The notes: a model not told the origin generated them from the sequence alone. A stretch of DNA of 47,124 nucleotides from Bacteroidales bacterium (GCA_029931975.1 JAOZQY010000026.1:1-47124), one strand, 5' to 3'. Shown: positions 24,216-33,683, numbered from the stretch's first letter. A program made the numbers and translations.

Positions 24216-24836
24216 ATGGGGAAAATCAAGTTAAACGTCCTGGGTATTTCATACAGCCAGACACAATCGGGGGCTTATGCCCTGGTTCTCTCGGAGGAGG
24301 AGGGAAATAGGAGAATTCCCATTATAGTTGGCGGATTTGAGGCACAGGCTATTGCCATTGAGCTTGAAGGACTGGCACCTCCACGTCCTCTGACACATGA
24401 CCTTTTTAAGAATTTTGCCGATTCCTATGGCATTACCATTCTTGAGGTCAATATACATAAACTTGAAGATGGTGTATTCTTTGCCAATATCCAGTGCGAT
24501 AAGGGGGGGCAGAGAATAGTTCTTGATGCAAGGACCTCCGATGCCATTGCACTAGCTCTCAGGTTTAGTTGCCCGATTTATTCTACAGATGAAATAGTGG
24601 AAAAAGCGGGCATCGTCCTTGATTTTGAAAAAGGAGCCGAATTTGAGCATCCTGGTGCTTCGCCGGAAGAGGAGGACAAAACCGGGGTAGAGAAGAAAAA
24701 GAAGGATACCCCTCATCCTGATCTTGCAGACACCAGCATGGACGATTTAAAATCCTTGCTTGCTGAAGCAGTTTCCAAGGAGGATTATGAAAAGGCTTCG
24801 AAGATCAGGGATGAGATAAACCGAAGGTCCAAATGA
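24216..24836 (+). CDS. Bifunctional nuclease family protein (DUF151) with UVR motif
   Basis: The 206-residue cytoplasmic protein has an N-terminal DUF151/BFN domain (~5-140), with GAYALVLSEEEGNRRIPIIVGGFEAQAIAIELEG and LDARTSDAIALALRF. An acidic and then lysine-rich linker (~145-168) leads to a C-terminal UVR-like helical pair (MDDLKSLLAEAVSKEDYEKASKIRDEINRR). DUF151 members have been reported to cleave DNA and RNA. UVR motifs mediate UvrB-UvrC type contacts, so a nucleic-acid or stress role is likely. The last four bases overlap the start of the transporter gene (ATGA). Confidence 0.9.
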   Translation: MGKIKLNVLGISYSQTQSGAYALVLSEEEGNRRIPIIVGGFEAQAIAIELEGLAPPRPLTHDLFKNFADSYGITILEVNIHKLEDGVFFANIQCDKGGQRIVLDARTSDAIALALRFSCPIYSTDEIVEKAGIVLDFEKGAEFEHPGASPEEEDKTGVEKKKKDTPHPDLADTSMDDLKSLLAEAVSKEDYEKASKIRDEINRRSK

Positions 24837-26239
24837 TTACAGATAGTTTAATGCTTGATACTGTGCTTACGGCCATTCAACAAGCACCTGTTGATGTTGC
24901 TCCCATGTCCAACCTTCTTCCGGAAAGATCCGGATTTGATTTTGACCTGATCAGGTTGCTAAGAGGATTGTTGGGCATGCTTGTTTTAATAGCAGTTGCC
25001 TATCTTTTCAGTAACAATCGAAAAGCAGTTAACTGGAAGATGGTGGGCACAGGACTCATTTTCCAGATTCTACTTGCAATAGGAATACTGTACATCCCTT
25101 TTGTCCAGATCTTTTTTGAATTTATTGGCAAGGGCTTTGTAAAAATACTCGCTTTTACCGGCGAAGGAGTTAACTATCTCCTGAAGCGAAACGATACCGG
25201 GGCAACCGATCCTGCACTGCAGAACTTTGCCTTCTCAATTCTCCCGACTATCATTTTCTTTGCTGCATTTTCAAGCTTACTTTTTTATCTGGGGATTATC
25301 CAGTTGTTTGTAAAAGGCTTTGGCTATCTGCTCTCCAGAGGATTGGGCTTGTCCGGACCCGAGAGTCTCTCAGTGGCGGGGAATATTTTTCTCGGGCAGA
25401 CCGAATCGCCCCTGTTGATAAAACCCTACCTGGAGAAGATGACAAAATCTGAGATCCTCCTGGTGATGTCGGGAGGAATGGCAACCCTGGCTGGAGGGGT
25501 TCTGGCAGCCTATATTGGTTTCCTGGGTGGAGGAGATCCAGTCCAGCAGGTTATTTTTGCCAAGCATTTGCTTACAGCCTCTATTATGGCTGCTCCCGGA
25601 GTGGTGGTGATTTCCAAGATTATTGTTCCCCAGACTGAAAAAGTGGATAGAACCATTGAAGTAAGTAAGGAGGAGGTTGGGAAAAATGCCCTTGATGCCA
25701 TTTCCAACGGCACCGGTGATGGATTAAGGCTGGCAGTTAATGTGGGGGCCATGTTACTGGTATTTATTGCTTTTATTGCATTTGCAAACTATATTTTTGT
25801 GAAAATTGGCGACTGGACAAGTCTGAATGACAGGATTCTTTCAGCGACCAACGGAAAATATGATGAACTAAGCCTGGAGTTTATTCTGGGCTATGGACTC
25901 TCTCCTTTGATGTGGTTGATAGGTGTGGCCGGGGAGGATACTACACTTGTGGGATCGCTTCTTGGAAAGAAATTGATCCTCACGGAATTTGTGGCCTATA
26001 TTGATCTTGCTGATATGAAAGCGGCCGGTGTATTTACCGATTCCAAATCGATTATTATGTCGGTTTATATGCTATGCGGATTTGCCAATTTTGCTTCCAT
26101 TGGAATACAGATTGGGGGGATCGGTGCACTTGCACCGGGACGCAGGGTGTTGCTTGCTCAGTATGGTATGCGAGCATTGCTGGCAGGGACCCTTGCATCG
26201 CTTCTTTCTGCCACAATCATTGGAGTCTTAATGGGATAG
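24833..26239 (+). CDS. Concentrative nucleoside transporter (CNT/NupC family)
   Basis: This is an inner-membrane nucleoside symporter of 468 residues. Hydrophobic helices start near residue 40 after a soluble N-terminus. Conserved CNT motifs are visible: GLGLSGPESLSVAGNIFLGQTESPLLIKPY (~167-196), where the G-Q-T-E segment contacts nucleoside, then SGGMATLAGGVLAAYIG, and SIIMSVYMLCGFANFASIGIQIGG near the end. The N-terminal ~35 residues are poorly conserved. ATGs at 24833 and 24851 are both possible, and the overlap with the previous stop favours 24833. The ion (H+ or Na+) cannot be told. A receiver-domain gene follows 2 bases after the stop. Confidence 0.93.
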   Translation: MITDSLMLDTVLTAIQQAPVDVAPMSNLLPERSGFDFDLIRLLRGLLGMLVLIAVAYLFSNNRKAVNWKMVGTGLIFQILLAIGILYIPFVQIFFEFIGKGFVKILAFTGEGVNYLLKRNDTGATDPALQNFAFSILPTIIFFAAFSSLLFYLGIIQLFVKGFGYLLSRGLGLSGPESLSVAGNIFLGQTESPLLIKPYLEKMTKSEILLVMSGGMATLAGGVLAAYIGFLGGGDPVQQVIFAKHLLTASIMAAPGVVVISKIIVPQTEKVDRTIEVSKEEVGKNALDAISNGTGDGLRLAVNVGAMLLVFIAFIAFANYIFVKIGDWTSLNDRILSATNGKYDELSLEFILGYGLSPLMWLIGVAGEDTTLVGSLLGKKLILTEFVAYIDLADMKAAGVFTDSKSIIMSVYMLCGFANFASIGIQIGGIGALAPGRRVLLAQYGMRALLAGTLASLLSATIIGVLMG

Positions 26240-26241
26240 GA

Positions 26242-26646
26242 ATGGCTGTTGGAGGAAAATATGATTTTGATTTTTCTGATAAAGTTGTCCTGGTAGTAGA
26301 AGATAACCAGATCTCCTTTAAGCTCATAAATGCGGTGCTAAAGCAGGTGAAAACCAACGTGGTCCATGCACCCAACGGATTGAGAGCTATCGAGTTTTGT
26401 GCTTCGGACACCCATTTTGATCTTGTGTTAATGGATATGCAGATGCCGGAGGTAGATGGCCTGGAAGCTACCAGGAAAATCAAATTGATCAGGCCCGAAC
26501 TTCCGATTGTTGCCACAACTGCCAATACTTACGACGAAACTTCCACGGTCTGTATGGAGGCCGGCTGTGATGCTTTCCTGTCAAAACCATTGCAGTTCAG
26601 GAAACTGTTTGAAATGATGCAATCAATTTTTGACCGGCAAGCATAG
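26242..26646 (+). CDS. Stand-alone response-regulator receiver protein
   Basis: The 134-residue single receiver domain has no output domain. The acidic pocket is E20-D21, the phosphorylated aspartate is D65 in LVLMDMQMPEVDG, the switch threonine is T93 (VATTAN) and the conserved lysine is K115 (LSKPLQ). The frame is open upstream into the transporter gene, but the ATG at 26242 begins just before beta-1 and leaves no overlap, so it is chosen. The sequence most resembles receiver domains detached from hybrid histidine kinases. No kinase is nearby. It lies between a nucleoside transporter and a glycosyltransferase, 2 and 6 bases away. Confidence 0.92.
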   Translation: MAVGGKYDFDFSDKVVLVVEDNQISFKLINAVLKQVKTNVVHAPNGLRAIEFCASDTHFDLVLMDMQMPEVDGLEATRKIKLIRPELPIVATTANTYDETSTVCMEAGCDAFLSKPLQFRKLFEMMQSIFDRQA

Positions 26647-26652
26647 TGCATC

Positions 26653-27774
26653 ATGGCACTTACTCTTATTATAATCCTGCTCATTATATACTGCTACACG
26701 CTGCTTATTATCCTATTTTATATAGAGATAGAGAAGGATCCTGGCATGTATGATGAAAATCCCGAGCATCTCCGGCCCCTCAGTATTATTGTTCCTTTCA
26801 GGAATGAGGCAGAGCATTTGCCTGGATTAATCGGGGACCTTGTTGCTCAATCCTATCCGGCCCATATTTGGGAGCTTATTATTGTTGATGATCACTCTGA
26901 GGATGATTCTGCTTCCATTATTACTTCTCTGATTGATGATATACCCGGGTTTAGCTACCTAAGGCTTCCCCCTGGCAAGTCTGGAAAAAAAGCAGCCTTG
27001 TATGAAGGCATTCAAAAGGCAAAGCATAACTGGATCATTCAGGTGGATGCCGATTGCCGGGTGGGCCCTGGTTTTATATCTTCTCATGTAATGTTTTTGG
27101 AACGACATCCCTCCGATATGGTTGCTGGCCTGGTAAGTACCAGGAAAGGGGGAGGGAGCTTCCTGGAAACCTTTGAAAGGCTTGATATGTTAGCACTTGT
27201 GGGAAGCAGTGCCGGATCATTTAGCCTGGGTCGTCCCATGATGTGCAGTGGTGCCAATCTCTCCTATTCCAGGGAGCTTTACCTGGAGACCCGTTCTTTT
27301 GATCCCGAACAAAGTACTGCTTCGGGCGATGATATGTTCCTGATGATCGGGGGTCGAAAACTGAAAAGGACTCTTCGATATAATTCCAGCAGGGAATCGA
27401 TGGTGGAGACTGGTGCAGTGAAAGATCTTCGGAGGCTGATTGTACAGCGAATGCGTTGGGGCTCAAAAACCGGAGCATACCGAATGCCCGACATTCAGCT
27501 GTTGGCCCTCCTGATATCATTAACCAATATTTCCATTTTGCTTATGCCGCTATGGATGATGCTTTTCCCAGGAATGTGGCCCTGGCTGGCAGGGGCATAT
27601 TTAGCAAAATCACTTGCCGATTTTATGCTTCTTTTCAGGATTACAGGCATAACAGGTTCACGGGCCGATTTAAAGATGTTTATTCCTGTATCGCTGTTGT
27701 ACTATCCCTTTTTCCTGGTAAGTATGTTGGGGTCTCTGCTGGGAAAACAGGGATGGAAAAAACCGCTTAAGTAA
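26653..27774 (+). CDS. Membrane GT2 glycosyltransferase
   Basis: This 373-residue inverting GT-A glycosyltransferase is bound to the inner membrane. One helix (~3-23) precedes the catalytic domain: PLSIIVPFRNEAEHLPGLI (~42-60), IIVDDHSEDD, QVDADCRVG (the DxD-like metal site near 135), GDDMFLM and QRMRWGSK, which corresponds to the (Q/R)xxRW motif of processive GT2 enzymes. Two or three C-terminal helices follow (~285-365). The layout suits lipid-linked sugar transfer or synthesis of a surface glycan; the substrate is unknown. Its last 8 bases overlap the convergent ABC permease gene. Confidence 0.9.
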   Translation: MALTLIIILLIIYCYTLLIILFYIEIEKDPGMYDENPEHLRPLSIIVPFRNEAEHLPGLIGDLVAQSYPAHIWELIIVDDHSEDDSASIITSLIDDIPGFSYLRLPPGKSGKKAALYEGIQKAKHNWIIQVDADCRVGPGFISSHVMFLERHPSDMVAGLVSTRKGGGSFLETFERLDMLALVGSSAGSFSLGRPMMCSGANLSYSRELYLETRSFDPEQSTASGDDMFLMIGGRKLKRTLRYNSSRESMVETGAVKDLRRLIVQRMRWGSKTGAYRMPDIQLLALLISLTNISILLMPLWMMLFPGMWPWLAGAYLAKSLADFMLLFRITGITGSRADLKMFIPVSLLYYPFFLVSMLGSLLGKQGWKKPLK

Positions 27775-28588
27775 ATCTTCTGCGTTGCATAAGCCGGTAG
27801 CTGAAAAAGATGGCCATAATTGTATAGGTCAGTACCAGCATAATATTTTGCCATCCCGGCAAACCATCCGGTATGATATTCAGGGCCGATTCATCGATGG
27901 GCTCGGCGCTGTTCATCTTTTTTTCAAAAATCTCGATCAGGTTTGGTACCGGAGTCAGCTGTGTGGTGGCTCGCATGGGAAGATACCACCGTAGCTCATA
28001 TTTTCGAAGAACCAGGAATAGCACAGGATCAACAAAAACCCGCATGGCCAGAAAGGTGAGCAGGGAGAGTGCCGTATTTTTCATCAGAAGAGCCACCAGC
28101 AGCCCCATGGACATATAGGCAAAGGAAGAGACAAAGTATCTTCCCAGGATCCAGGTGTTCTCCATGGCTATCTTAAAGGTTAGTTTATAACTGTAGATCA
28201 GGCCAAGGGTGAGAGATGTGAGTCCCAGCAACAGCGTGGCAAAGAGAGCGAGGACTACAACCAGCAGCAGTTTTTGCAGCAGGAGTTCTGTACGGCTAAG
28301 GCCAAAAATCACTTGGGTTTTGAAGGTGTGGTTATTGAACTCTTTGGTAGTAATCATAATGATAATCAGTGCCAGTAGCATGTTGTATGGCTCAGTGACC
28401 CAGGTGAGAAACAGCCATACATCGGGAAAGCGGAACAGGTCGCTGAGCGAAATCACCGGTATCTCCTTATCCAGGGCCGGATAGATAACTAGACCAAGGG
28501 TAAAGGCCAGGAAGTAGATTCCCAATGTAATCCGAAATGGATTATAATTCAGCAGTTTGATCTGTTCAATATGTAATAATCGCCTCAT
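27767..28588 (-). CDS. ABC-2 type transporter permease
   Basis: This 273-residue inner-membrane protein has about six hydrophobic segments (for example ITLGIYFLAFTLGLVIYPAL, LLLVVVLALFATLLLGLTSLTLGLIYSY and NIMLVLTYTIMAIFFSYRL), a layout typical of ABC-2 exporters. The start is 3 bases after the stop of the ATPase gene, so the two form one exporter. Substrate is unknown; such pairs in Bacteroidota move peptides, antibiotics or lipids. It overlaps the convergent GT2 gene by 8 bases at the 3' end. Confidence 0.88.
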   Translation of the reverse strand: MRRLLHIEQIKLLNYNPFRITLGIYFLAFTLGLVIYPALDKEIPVISLSDLFRFPDVWLFLTWVTEPYNMLLALIIIMITTKEFNNHTFKTQVIFGLSRTELLLQKLLLVVVLALFATLLLGLTSLTLGLIYSYKLTFKIAMENTWILGRYFVSSFAYMSMGLLVALLMKNTALSLLTFLAMRVFVDPVLFLVLRKYELRWYLPMRATTQLTPVPNLIEIFEKKMNSAEPIDESALNIIPDGLPGWQNIMLVLTYTIMAIFFSYRLMQRRRFT

Positions 28589-28591
28589 CTG

Positions 28592-29485
28592 CTACTCCTC
28601 TTTAACCAGCTCCAGAAAGTGTGATTCAAGGCTTCGTTTCCTGCTAAGCATATGATGAATAACAAGCTTGTTGGCAAATGCAAAACTGTTTACATCTGCT
28701 GGTTTAACCTCTTCGTCAAGGGTAAGAACCAGTAAGCCGTTTTCAGTCTCAATATCTTTTACCAGCGGAGACCCCTTTAATAACTTCTTAAGCTCCTCGT
28801 TGTTGTTACTTGAGATCTCAATGATTTCATCTTCTGCCAACAGCTCCTTTACCGGTCCGTTAGCCAGTAACTCTCCTTTTTTCAAAATGGCCACATGGCT
28901 GCAGATTTTTTCTACTTCGCTGAGAATGTGAGAGGCCAGGATCAAAGTCTTGCCGGCATTCACCTGTATGAGGACAAGCTCTCGTACCTCGGCAATACCT
29001 TCAGGGTCGAGGCCATTGGTGGGTTCATCAAGGACCAGCACCCGTGGATCGCCCAGGAGGGCGGCGGCAATGCCAAGCCGTTGTTTCATTCCAAGTGAGA
29101 GGGTAGAGAACTTTGATTTTTTCCGTTCAGAAAGATTTGCAGTTTCAAGAACACGATCGATATCACCGTAGGGCATCCCTTTGATATCGCAAATAATTTT
29201 CAGATTTTTTACCAGGTTCAGGTAGGGATAGAAATGGGGTGTCTCAATGAGTGAACCAATAAACCTTCTCTGGCTCGCTTCAGGCGCTTCATTGAACCAT
29301 CTGAACATGCCGGCATCCTGCTTGATAATTCCAGTCACGATGGAGAGAGTAGTTGTTTTCCCACTCCCGTTGGGCCCAAGAATCCCATAAGCCTGTCCTT
29401 CAGAAATCTGAAGATCAAGGTTCCGGATGGCTCTAACATTTTTATAGGATTTGGACAATCCCTGGATGGACAGGATTTCCTTCAT
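28592..29485 (-). CDS. ABC transporter ATP-binding protein
   Basis: The 297-residue ATPase of the exporter has Walker A GPNGSGKTT (K43), signature LSLGMKQRLGIAAALLG, Walker B VLVLDEPTNGLDPEG and the switch histidine in ASHIL. The C-terminal ~75 residues after the ATPase core resemble the regulatory extension of drug- and lantibiotic-type ABC-2 ATPases. The start is set at the ATG 29483-29485 (MKEILSIQGLSKSYKN); a longer frame of 55 extra codons overlaps recQ and is not family-like. It follows recQ after one base. Confidence 0.95.
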   Translation of the reverse strand: MKEILSIQGLSKSYKNVRAIRNLDLQISEGQAYGILGPNGSGKTTTLSIVTGIIKQDAGMFRWFNEAPEASQRRFIGSLIETPHFYPYLNLVKNLKIICDIKGMPYGDIDRVLETANLSERKKSKFSTLSLGMKQRLGIAAALLGDPRVLVLDEPTNGLDPEGIAEVRELVLIQVNAGKTLILASHILSEVEKICSHVAILKKGELLANGPVKELLAEDEIIEISSNNNEELKKLLKGSPLVKDIETENGLLVLTLDEEVKPADVNSFAFANKLVIHHMLSRKRSLESHFLELVKEE

Positions 29486-29486
29486 A

Positions 29487-31670
29487 TCAGTTGCCAAGCT
29501 CGGAAAAGAATTTGATTCGCACAAGCTTAATCTCCTCTTCTGTGAAATATTCTTCGCCCAATTCTGCCAGGGCCTCATCGATGGATTCAGTTTTAGCCTC
29601 CCTGAAATATTCAAAAATTTCATCCAGTTTCTCCTCATCCATGATCTCATCCAGGTAATAATTAATGTTCAACTTGGTACCTGAACCAACAATGGCCTCA
29701 ATTTCATCAATGAGATCCATCATCCCAATTTTTTTTGCATTGGCAATATCATCCAGGGGCAGCTTGCGATCAATATTCTGAATAATATAGACCTTAAGCC
29801 CCGATTTATTGACCACCGATTTGACTACCATGTCCTGTGGGCGGAGGATATCTTTCTCTTCCACATATTCATGAATTAGTTCGACAAACTTCTTGCCGTA
29901 TTTTTTTGCTTTGCCGGTACCTACACCAACAATATTCTGAAGCTCATCGATTTTGATTGGATACTGAATGGCCATATCTTCCAGGGAGGGGTCCTGGAAG
30001 ATCACAAATGGCGGAAGATTTAGTTCCCGGGCCATCTTTTTTCTTAGATCCTTAAGTATATGCATCAGTTCATCATCAGCTGCTCCGGTTCCTCCTCCAC
30101 CTGTTGCATCACCCGCTTCAGGTGCCATATCAAAATCATGATCCTTTGTCAACATCATCGAATAAGGCTTCTTAATAAATTCATGACCTGCGTCAGTTAG
30201 TCTCAATAAACCATAATTCTCAATATCCTTATTTATCAATCTTCCAATCAGGGCCTGCCTGAGAACAGCATTCCAGAATTTAACATCTTTATCTTTCCCG
30301 GCCCCAAAGTATTCGGAATTGTGGTGATTATATGTCTTAACTGCACTGTTGGCGATGCCTGAAAGTATGGTTGCGATATGTTCAGATTTAAATTTCTCCT
30401 GGACCGCTAAAATAGCTTTCAGGCATAAGAGAACATCACTTTTCCCTTCAAATTTTTCTTTGGGATGTAAACAGTTGTCACAATTGTTACATCCCTCTTT
30501 CATATATTCACCGAAGTAGTTGAGCAGCAATTTGGGTCGGCAAACTGCAGATTCAGCATAAGCTACGGTTTCCAGCAGCAATTGTTTACCTATTTCCTGC
30601 TCAGCCACCGGTTTTCCCTGCATAAATTTCTCCAGCTTCTGAATGTCCTTGTACCTGTAAAATGCAATGCATTTTCCCTCACCTCCATCGCGGCCTGCCC
30701 GACCTGTTTCCTGGTAATATCCTTCAAGGCTTTTTGGCATATCGTAATGAATCACAAAACGAACATCCGGTTTATCAATGCCCATACCAAATGCTATGGT
30801 GGCTACAATCACATCCGCCTCTTCCATAAGGAACTGGTCCTGATTGGACGAACGAGTAAGGGCATCCATTCCTGCATGGTAAGGAAGAGCTTTGATCCCG
30901 TTTACTTTCAGGGTTTCAGCCAGCTCTTCCACCTTTTTACGGGAGAGGCAATAAATAATTCCTGATTTGCCAGGGTTAGCCAGTATAAATTTGATAATCT
31001 CCTTTGTGGCATGAATTTTGGGTCTGATTTCGTAGTAGAGGTTGTGTCGGCGGAAGGAGGATTTGAAAACATTGGCCCCAACCATATCCAGATTCTTCTG
31101 AATATCGTGCTGAACCTTTGGTGTTGCAGTGGCCGTCAGGGCTATAAGTGGAGCCGTACCAATTTTATTGATGATGGGTCTGATCCTTCTGTATTCAGGT
31201 CTGAAATCGTGTCCCCACTCTGAGATACAATGCGCTTCATCGATGGCGTAGAAAGAGATGTTTATCTGCTTCAGGAACTCGATATTTTCCTCCTTGGTGA
31301 GGCTTTCCGGGGCCACATAGAGCAGGCGGGTACGTTTGTTCAGCACATCACTTTTCACTTTTGCGATGGCATTTTTAGTGAGGGATGAATTCAGAAAGTG
31401 GGCCACACCCTCGTCCATGCTAAAGCTTCGCATGGCATCCACCTGGTTTTTCATCAATGCAATGAGCGGAGAAATCACAATGGCTGTACCATCTTTGATT
31501 AGTGCCGGGAGCTGGTAACAAAGCGATTTACCTCCCCCGGTGGGCATTAGCACAAAGGAGTCATTCCCTGCAAGAACATTGGCAATGACCTCCTCCTGGT
31601 TTCCCTTGAAGGTGTCAAATCCAAAATACTTCTTCAGGTTATTATGAAGTACCTCTCCAATGCTTTCCAT
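29487..31670 (-). CDS. recQ: ATP-dependent DNA helicase RecQ
   Basis: This 3'-5' helicase works in recombination and replication-fork repair. The 727 residues have Walker A MPTGGGKS (K48), the DEAH box DEAHCISEWGHDFRPEY (including the aromatic-rich loop), TATATPKVQ, and GRAGRDG of motif VI. A zinc-binding cluster near 375-405 (CRPKLLLNYFGE...CNNCDNC) and a winged helix follow. An HRDC domain lies at ~530-610 (LRKKMARELNLPPFVIFQDPSLEDMA), and a further ~110-residue helical extension makes it longer than E. coli RecQ (about 610). It is the first gene of a minus-strand unit with the ABC exporter genes. Confidence 0.96.
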   Translation of the reverse strand: MESIGEVLHNNLKKYFGFDTFKGNQEEVIANVLAGNDSFVLMPTGGGKSLCYQLPALIKDGTAIVISPLIALMKNQVDAMRSFSMDEGVAHFLNSSLTKNAIAKVKSDVLNKRTRLLYVAPESLTKEENIEFLKQINISFYAIDEAHCISEWGHDFRPEYRRIRPIINKIGTAPLIALTATATPKVQHDIQKNLDMVGANVFKSSFRRHNLYYEIRPKIHATKEIIKFILANPGKSGIIYCLSRKKVEELAETLKVNGIKALPYHAGMDALTRSSNQDQFLMEEADVIVATIAFGMGIDKPDVRFVIHYDMPKSLEGYYQETGRAGRDGGEGKCIAFYRYKDIQKLEKFMQGKPVAEQEIGKQLLLETVAYAESAVCRPKLLLNYFGEYMKEGCNNCDNCLHPKEKFEGKSDVLLCLKAILAVQEKFKSEHIATILSGIANSAVKTYNHHNSEYFGAGKDKDVKFWNAVLRQALIGRLINKDIENYGLLRLTDAGHEFIKKPYSMMLTKDHDFDMAPEAGDATGGGGTGAADDELMHILKDLRKKMARELNLPPFVIFQDPSLEDMAIQYPIKIDELQNIVGVGTGKAKKYGKKFVELIHEYVEEKDILRPQDMVVKSVVNKSGLKVYIIQNIDRKLPLDDIANAKKIGMMDLIDEIEAIVGSGTKLNINYYLDEIMDEEKLDEIFEYFREAKTESIDEALAELGEEYFTEEEIKLVRIKFFSELGN

Positions 31671-31773
31671 TTTCCCTTAAAAATCTGATCAAATTAAAGG
31701 TACTATAATTTGATTTAGTTTCAAGCTGGTCGTTTTTTTTTGTTACTTTGTGCGACCTTTATCCAGACTGAAT

Positions 31774-32808
31774 ATGAGTAAGACTATTGAAGGGGAAATG
31801 TCTTTCCTTGAGCACCTTGAGGTGATGCGCTGGCACCTGTTACGTTCAATTGCAGCGATAGTAATCCTGGCACTGGTGGCTTTTGTATTTAAAGAAATTG
31901 TATTTGACAAGATAATTCTGGCTCCCAAAGAGCCCCCTTTCCCAACCAACCGTTGGTTGTGTCAGCTGGGTGAGATCCTCGGTTTGGAAAGAATCTGTAT
32001 TAACCAGAATCCTTTCACTCTTCAGACAGTGAAGATGGCTGAGCAGTTCTCCATGCATATAATTGTCTCCCTTGTGGCGGGGCTTGTAATTGCTTTTCCC
32101 TATGTTTTCTGGGAGTTCTGGAGGTTTATTATTCCTGCTTTATATGATAAAGAGAAGAATACTGCAAGAGGTGCTGTTTTTTTTACATCCCTGCTTTTCA
32201 TACTGGGGGTATTGTTTGGGTATTACATTATCTCGCCCCTCTCGGTCAATTTTCTTGGGAACTATAAAGTAAGCGAAAGTGTTATTAGTGCGCCAACCTT
32301 AAGGTCATATGTGCAGACGATTACATCTGTGGTACTGGCTGCCGGGCTGGTATTTCAGCTCCCAATTCTGGTTTACTTTCTGAGTAAGGTGGGACTGGTC
32401 ACACCTGATTTTCTAAAAAAATACCGGAGGCACTCTCTTATAGTGATTGTGACACTCTCAGCCATTATTACTCCTCCGGACGTATTCAGTCAGATCCTGG
32501 TGGCCCTGCCCCTGATGGTGCTCTATGAAATAGGAATCGCAATCAGCCGGCGTATTATGAAGCAGCAGGAGGCTGAACAGGAGGCCTATGACAAACCGGT
32601 GAAAGCCAAAAAGAAGAAGGTTGCTACTGAAGAACCTGAAGCTGAGAAGAAGGAAGAACGTGATGAGGAGTCCAGCAAAAATCAGGAAGAAGTGAGTACC
32701 AAGAAACCCTGGAAACGGCCTGCATCTGGAATCGATTCGAAAGAGGAGGACGATCGGGATGAGGATGATTCAGAAACTGAAAACGATGAAACGAAACCTT
32801 CGGAATAG
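31774..32808 (+). CDS. tatC: Sec-independent protein translocase TatC with charged C-terminal tail
   Basis: TatC is the twin-arginine signal receptor of the inner membrane. The 344-residue protein opens with [16 protein letters not shown], the cytoplasmic helix that binds the RR motif. Six hydrophobic segments follow, with the periplasmic [19 protein letters not shown] region and a helix-5 [13 protein letters not shown] segment. From ~residue 255 a tail of about 85 residues is rich in Lys, Glu and Asp and lacks hydrophobic stretches; TatC proteins normally stop soon after the last helix. ATG 31774 is chosen over 31798. An imperfect -7 element (TTACTTTG) precedes it. tatA/B are not in the window; lptB starts 5 bases downstream. 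Confidence 0.93.
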   Translation: MSKTIEGEMSFLEHLEVMRWHLLRSIAAIVILALVAFVFKEIVFDKIILAPKEPPFPTNRWLCQLGEILGLERICINQNPFTLQTVKMAEQFSMHIIVSLVAGLVIAFPYVFWEFWRFIIPALYDKEKNTARGAVFFTSLLFILGVLFGYYIISPLSVNFLGNYKVSESVISAPTLRSYVQTITSVVLAAGLVFQLPILVYFLSKVGLVTPDFLKKYRRHSLIVIVTLSAIITPPDVFSQILVALPLMVLYEIGIAISRRIMKQQEAEQEAYDKPVKAKKKKVATEEPEAEKKEERDEESSKNQEEVSTKKPWKRPASGIDSKEEDDRDEDDSETENDETKPSE

Positions 32809-32813
32809 ATACT

Positions 32814-33536
32814 ATGAAGCTACACACAAATCAACTGGTTAAGAAGTATAAAAGCCGTAAGGTGGTGGACGAAGTGTCGGTCAGTGTAGAGCAAGGTGAA
32901 ATTGTGGGTCTGCTGGGGCCGAACGGAGCGGGAAAGACCACTACTTTCTATATGATTGTGGGCCTGATTACTCCAAATGAAGGGACTATATTGCTCGATG
33001 ATCAGGACATTACCAAGGAGCCGGTATATAAGCGGGCCCGGAAGGGCATCGGATACCTTGCCCAGGAAGCCTCGGTATTCAGAAAGCTTTCCGTAGAAGA
33101 TAATATCCTGGCAGTGCTGGAGATGTCGGACCTGACAAAGAGTGAGCAGCGCGATAGGGTGGAGTCCATGTTGGAGGAGTTTGGCCTGGTAAAGATCAGG
33201 AAGAGCCTGGGAATTCAGCTTTCGGGTGGTGAGCGCCGGCGTACCGAAATTGCCAGGGCCCTGGCATTGAGTCCCCATTTTATTTTGTTGGATGAACCAT
33301 TTGCAGGAGTTGATCCTATAGCTGTGGAGGATATTCAGGAAATTATTTCCAAACTTAAAAAGAAAAATATTGGAATCCTGATTACCGATCACAATGTGCA
33401 TGAGACACTTGCTATCACTGAACGTTCCTATTTGATGTTTGAGGGATCCATATTAAAAGCGGGTACAGCTGAGGACCTTGCGGAGGATGAACAGGTGAGA
33501 AGAGTATACCTGGGACAGAACTTCGAGCTTCGATAA
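32814..33536 (+). CDS. lptB: LPS export ABC transporter ATPase LptB
   Basis: LptB drives LptFG to extract lipopolysaccharide from the inner membrane into the Lpt bridge. The 240-residue ATPase has Walker [10 protein letters not shown] (K41), the Q-loop [16 protein letters not shown] typical of LptB, signature [15 protein letters not shown], Walker [17 protein letters not shown] and H-loop TDHNVHETL. The FRKLSVEDN and DEPFAGVDP blocks separate it from other ABC ATPases. It is probably co-transcribed with tatC, 5 bases upstream. A tRNA-Leu promoter begins 11 bases after its stop. Confidence 0.96.
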   Translation: MKLHTNQLVKKYKSRKVVDEVSVSVEQGEIVGLLGPNGAGKTTTFYMIVGLITPNEGTILLDDQDITKEPVYKRARKGIGYLAQEASVFRKLSVEDNILAVLEMSDLTKSEQRDRVESMLEEFGLVKIRKSLGIQLSGGERRRTEIARALALSPHFILLDEPFAGVDPIAVEDIQEIISKLKKKNIGILITDHNVHETLAITERSYLMFEGSILKAGTAEDLAEDEQVRRVYLGQNFELR

Positions 33537-33547
33537 ATCAAACTATC

Positions 33548-33577
33548 TTTGTAATCCGGAAATTTGGGTTAAATTTG
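33548..33577 (+). promoter_or_regulatory. Promoter of tRNA-Leu
   Basis: TTTG (33548-33551), an 18-base spacer and TAAATTTG (33570-33577) match the Bacteroidota -33/-7 consensus very well. The element ends 10 bases before the tRNA, so transcription starts nearly at the mature 5' end. Confidence 0.8.
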
Positions 33578-33587
33578 CGGAAATTTT

Positions 33588-33669
33588 GCGGATGTGGCGG
33601 AATTGGTAGACGCGCTAGATTTAGGATCTAGTTCCTTCGGGAGTGTGGGTTCGAGTCCCTTCATCCGCA
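33588..33669 (+). tRNA. tRNA-Leu (anticodon UAG)
   Basis: The 7-bp acceptor stem GCGGATG/CATCCGC closes the gene, with A as discriminator base. The anticodon stem CTAGA/TCTAG holds the loop TTTAGGA, giving anticodon TAG (reads CUN codons). A long variable arm with a CCTTCGGGAG hairpin marks a class II tRNA, and the T arm has GGTTCGAGTCC. The CCA end is not encoded. Confidence 0.97.
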
Positions 33670-33683
33670 CGAGATTAATGCAT

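Noticed and set aside
26074-26241. Upstream extension of the receiver gene
   Set aside because: The 56 extra codons overlap the transporter gene and do not belong to the receiver fold. The ATG at 26242 gives a normal receiver.
29486-29650. Upstream extension of the ABC ATPase gene
   Set aside because: It overlaps recQ coding sequence in another frame. The family start MKEILSIQGLSKSY fits at 29485.
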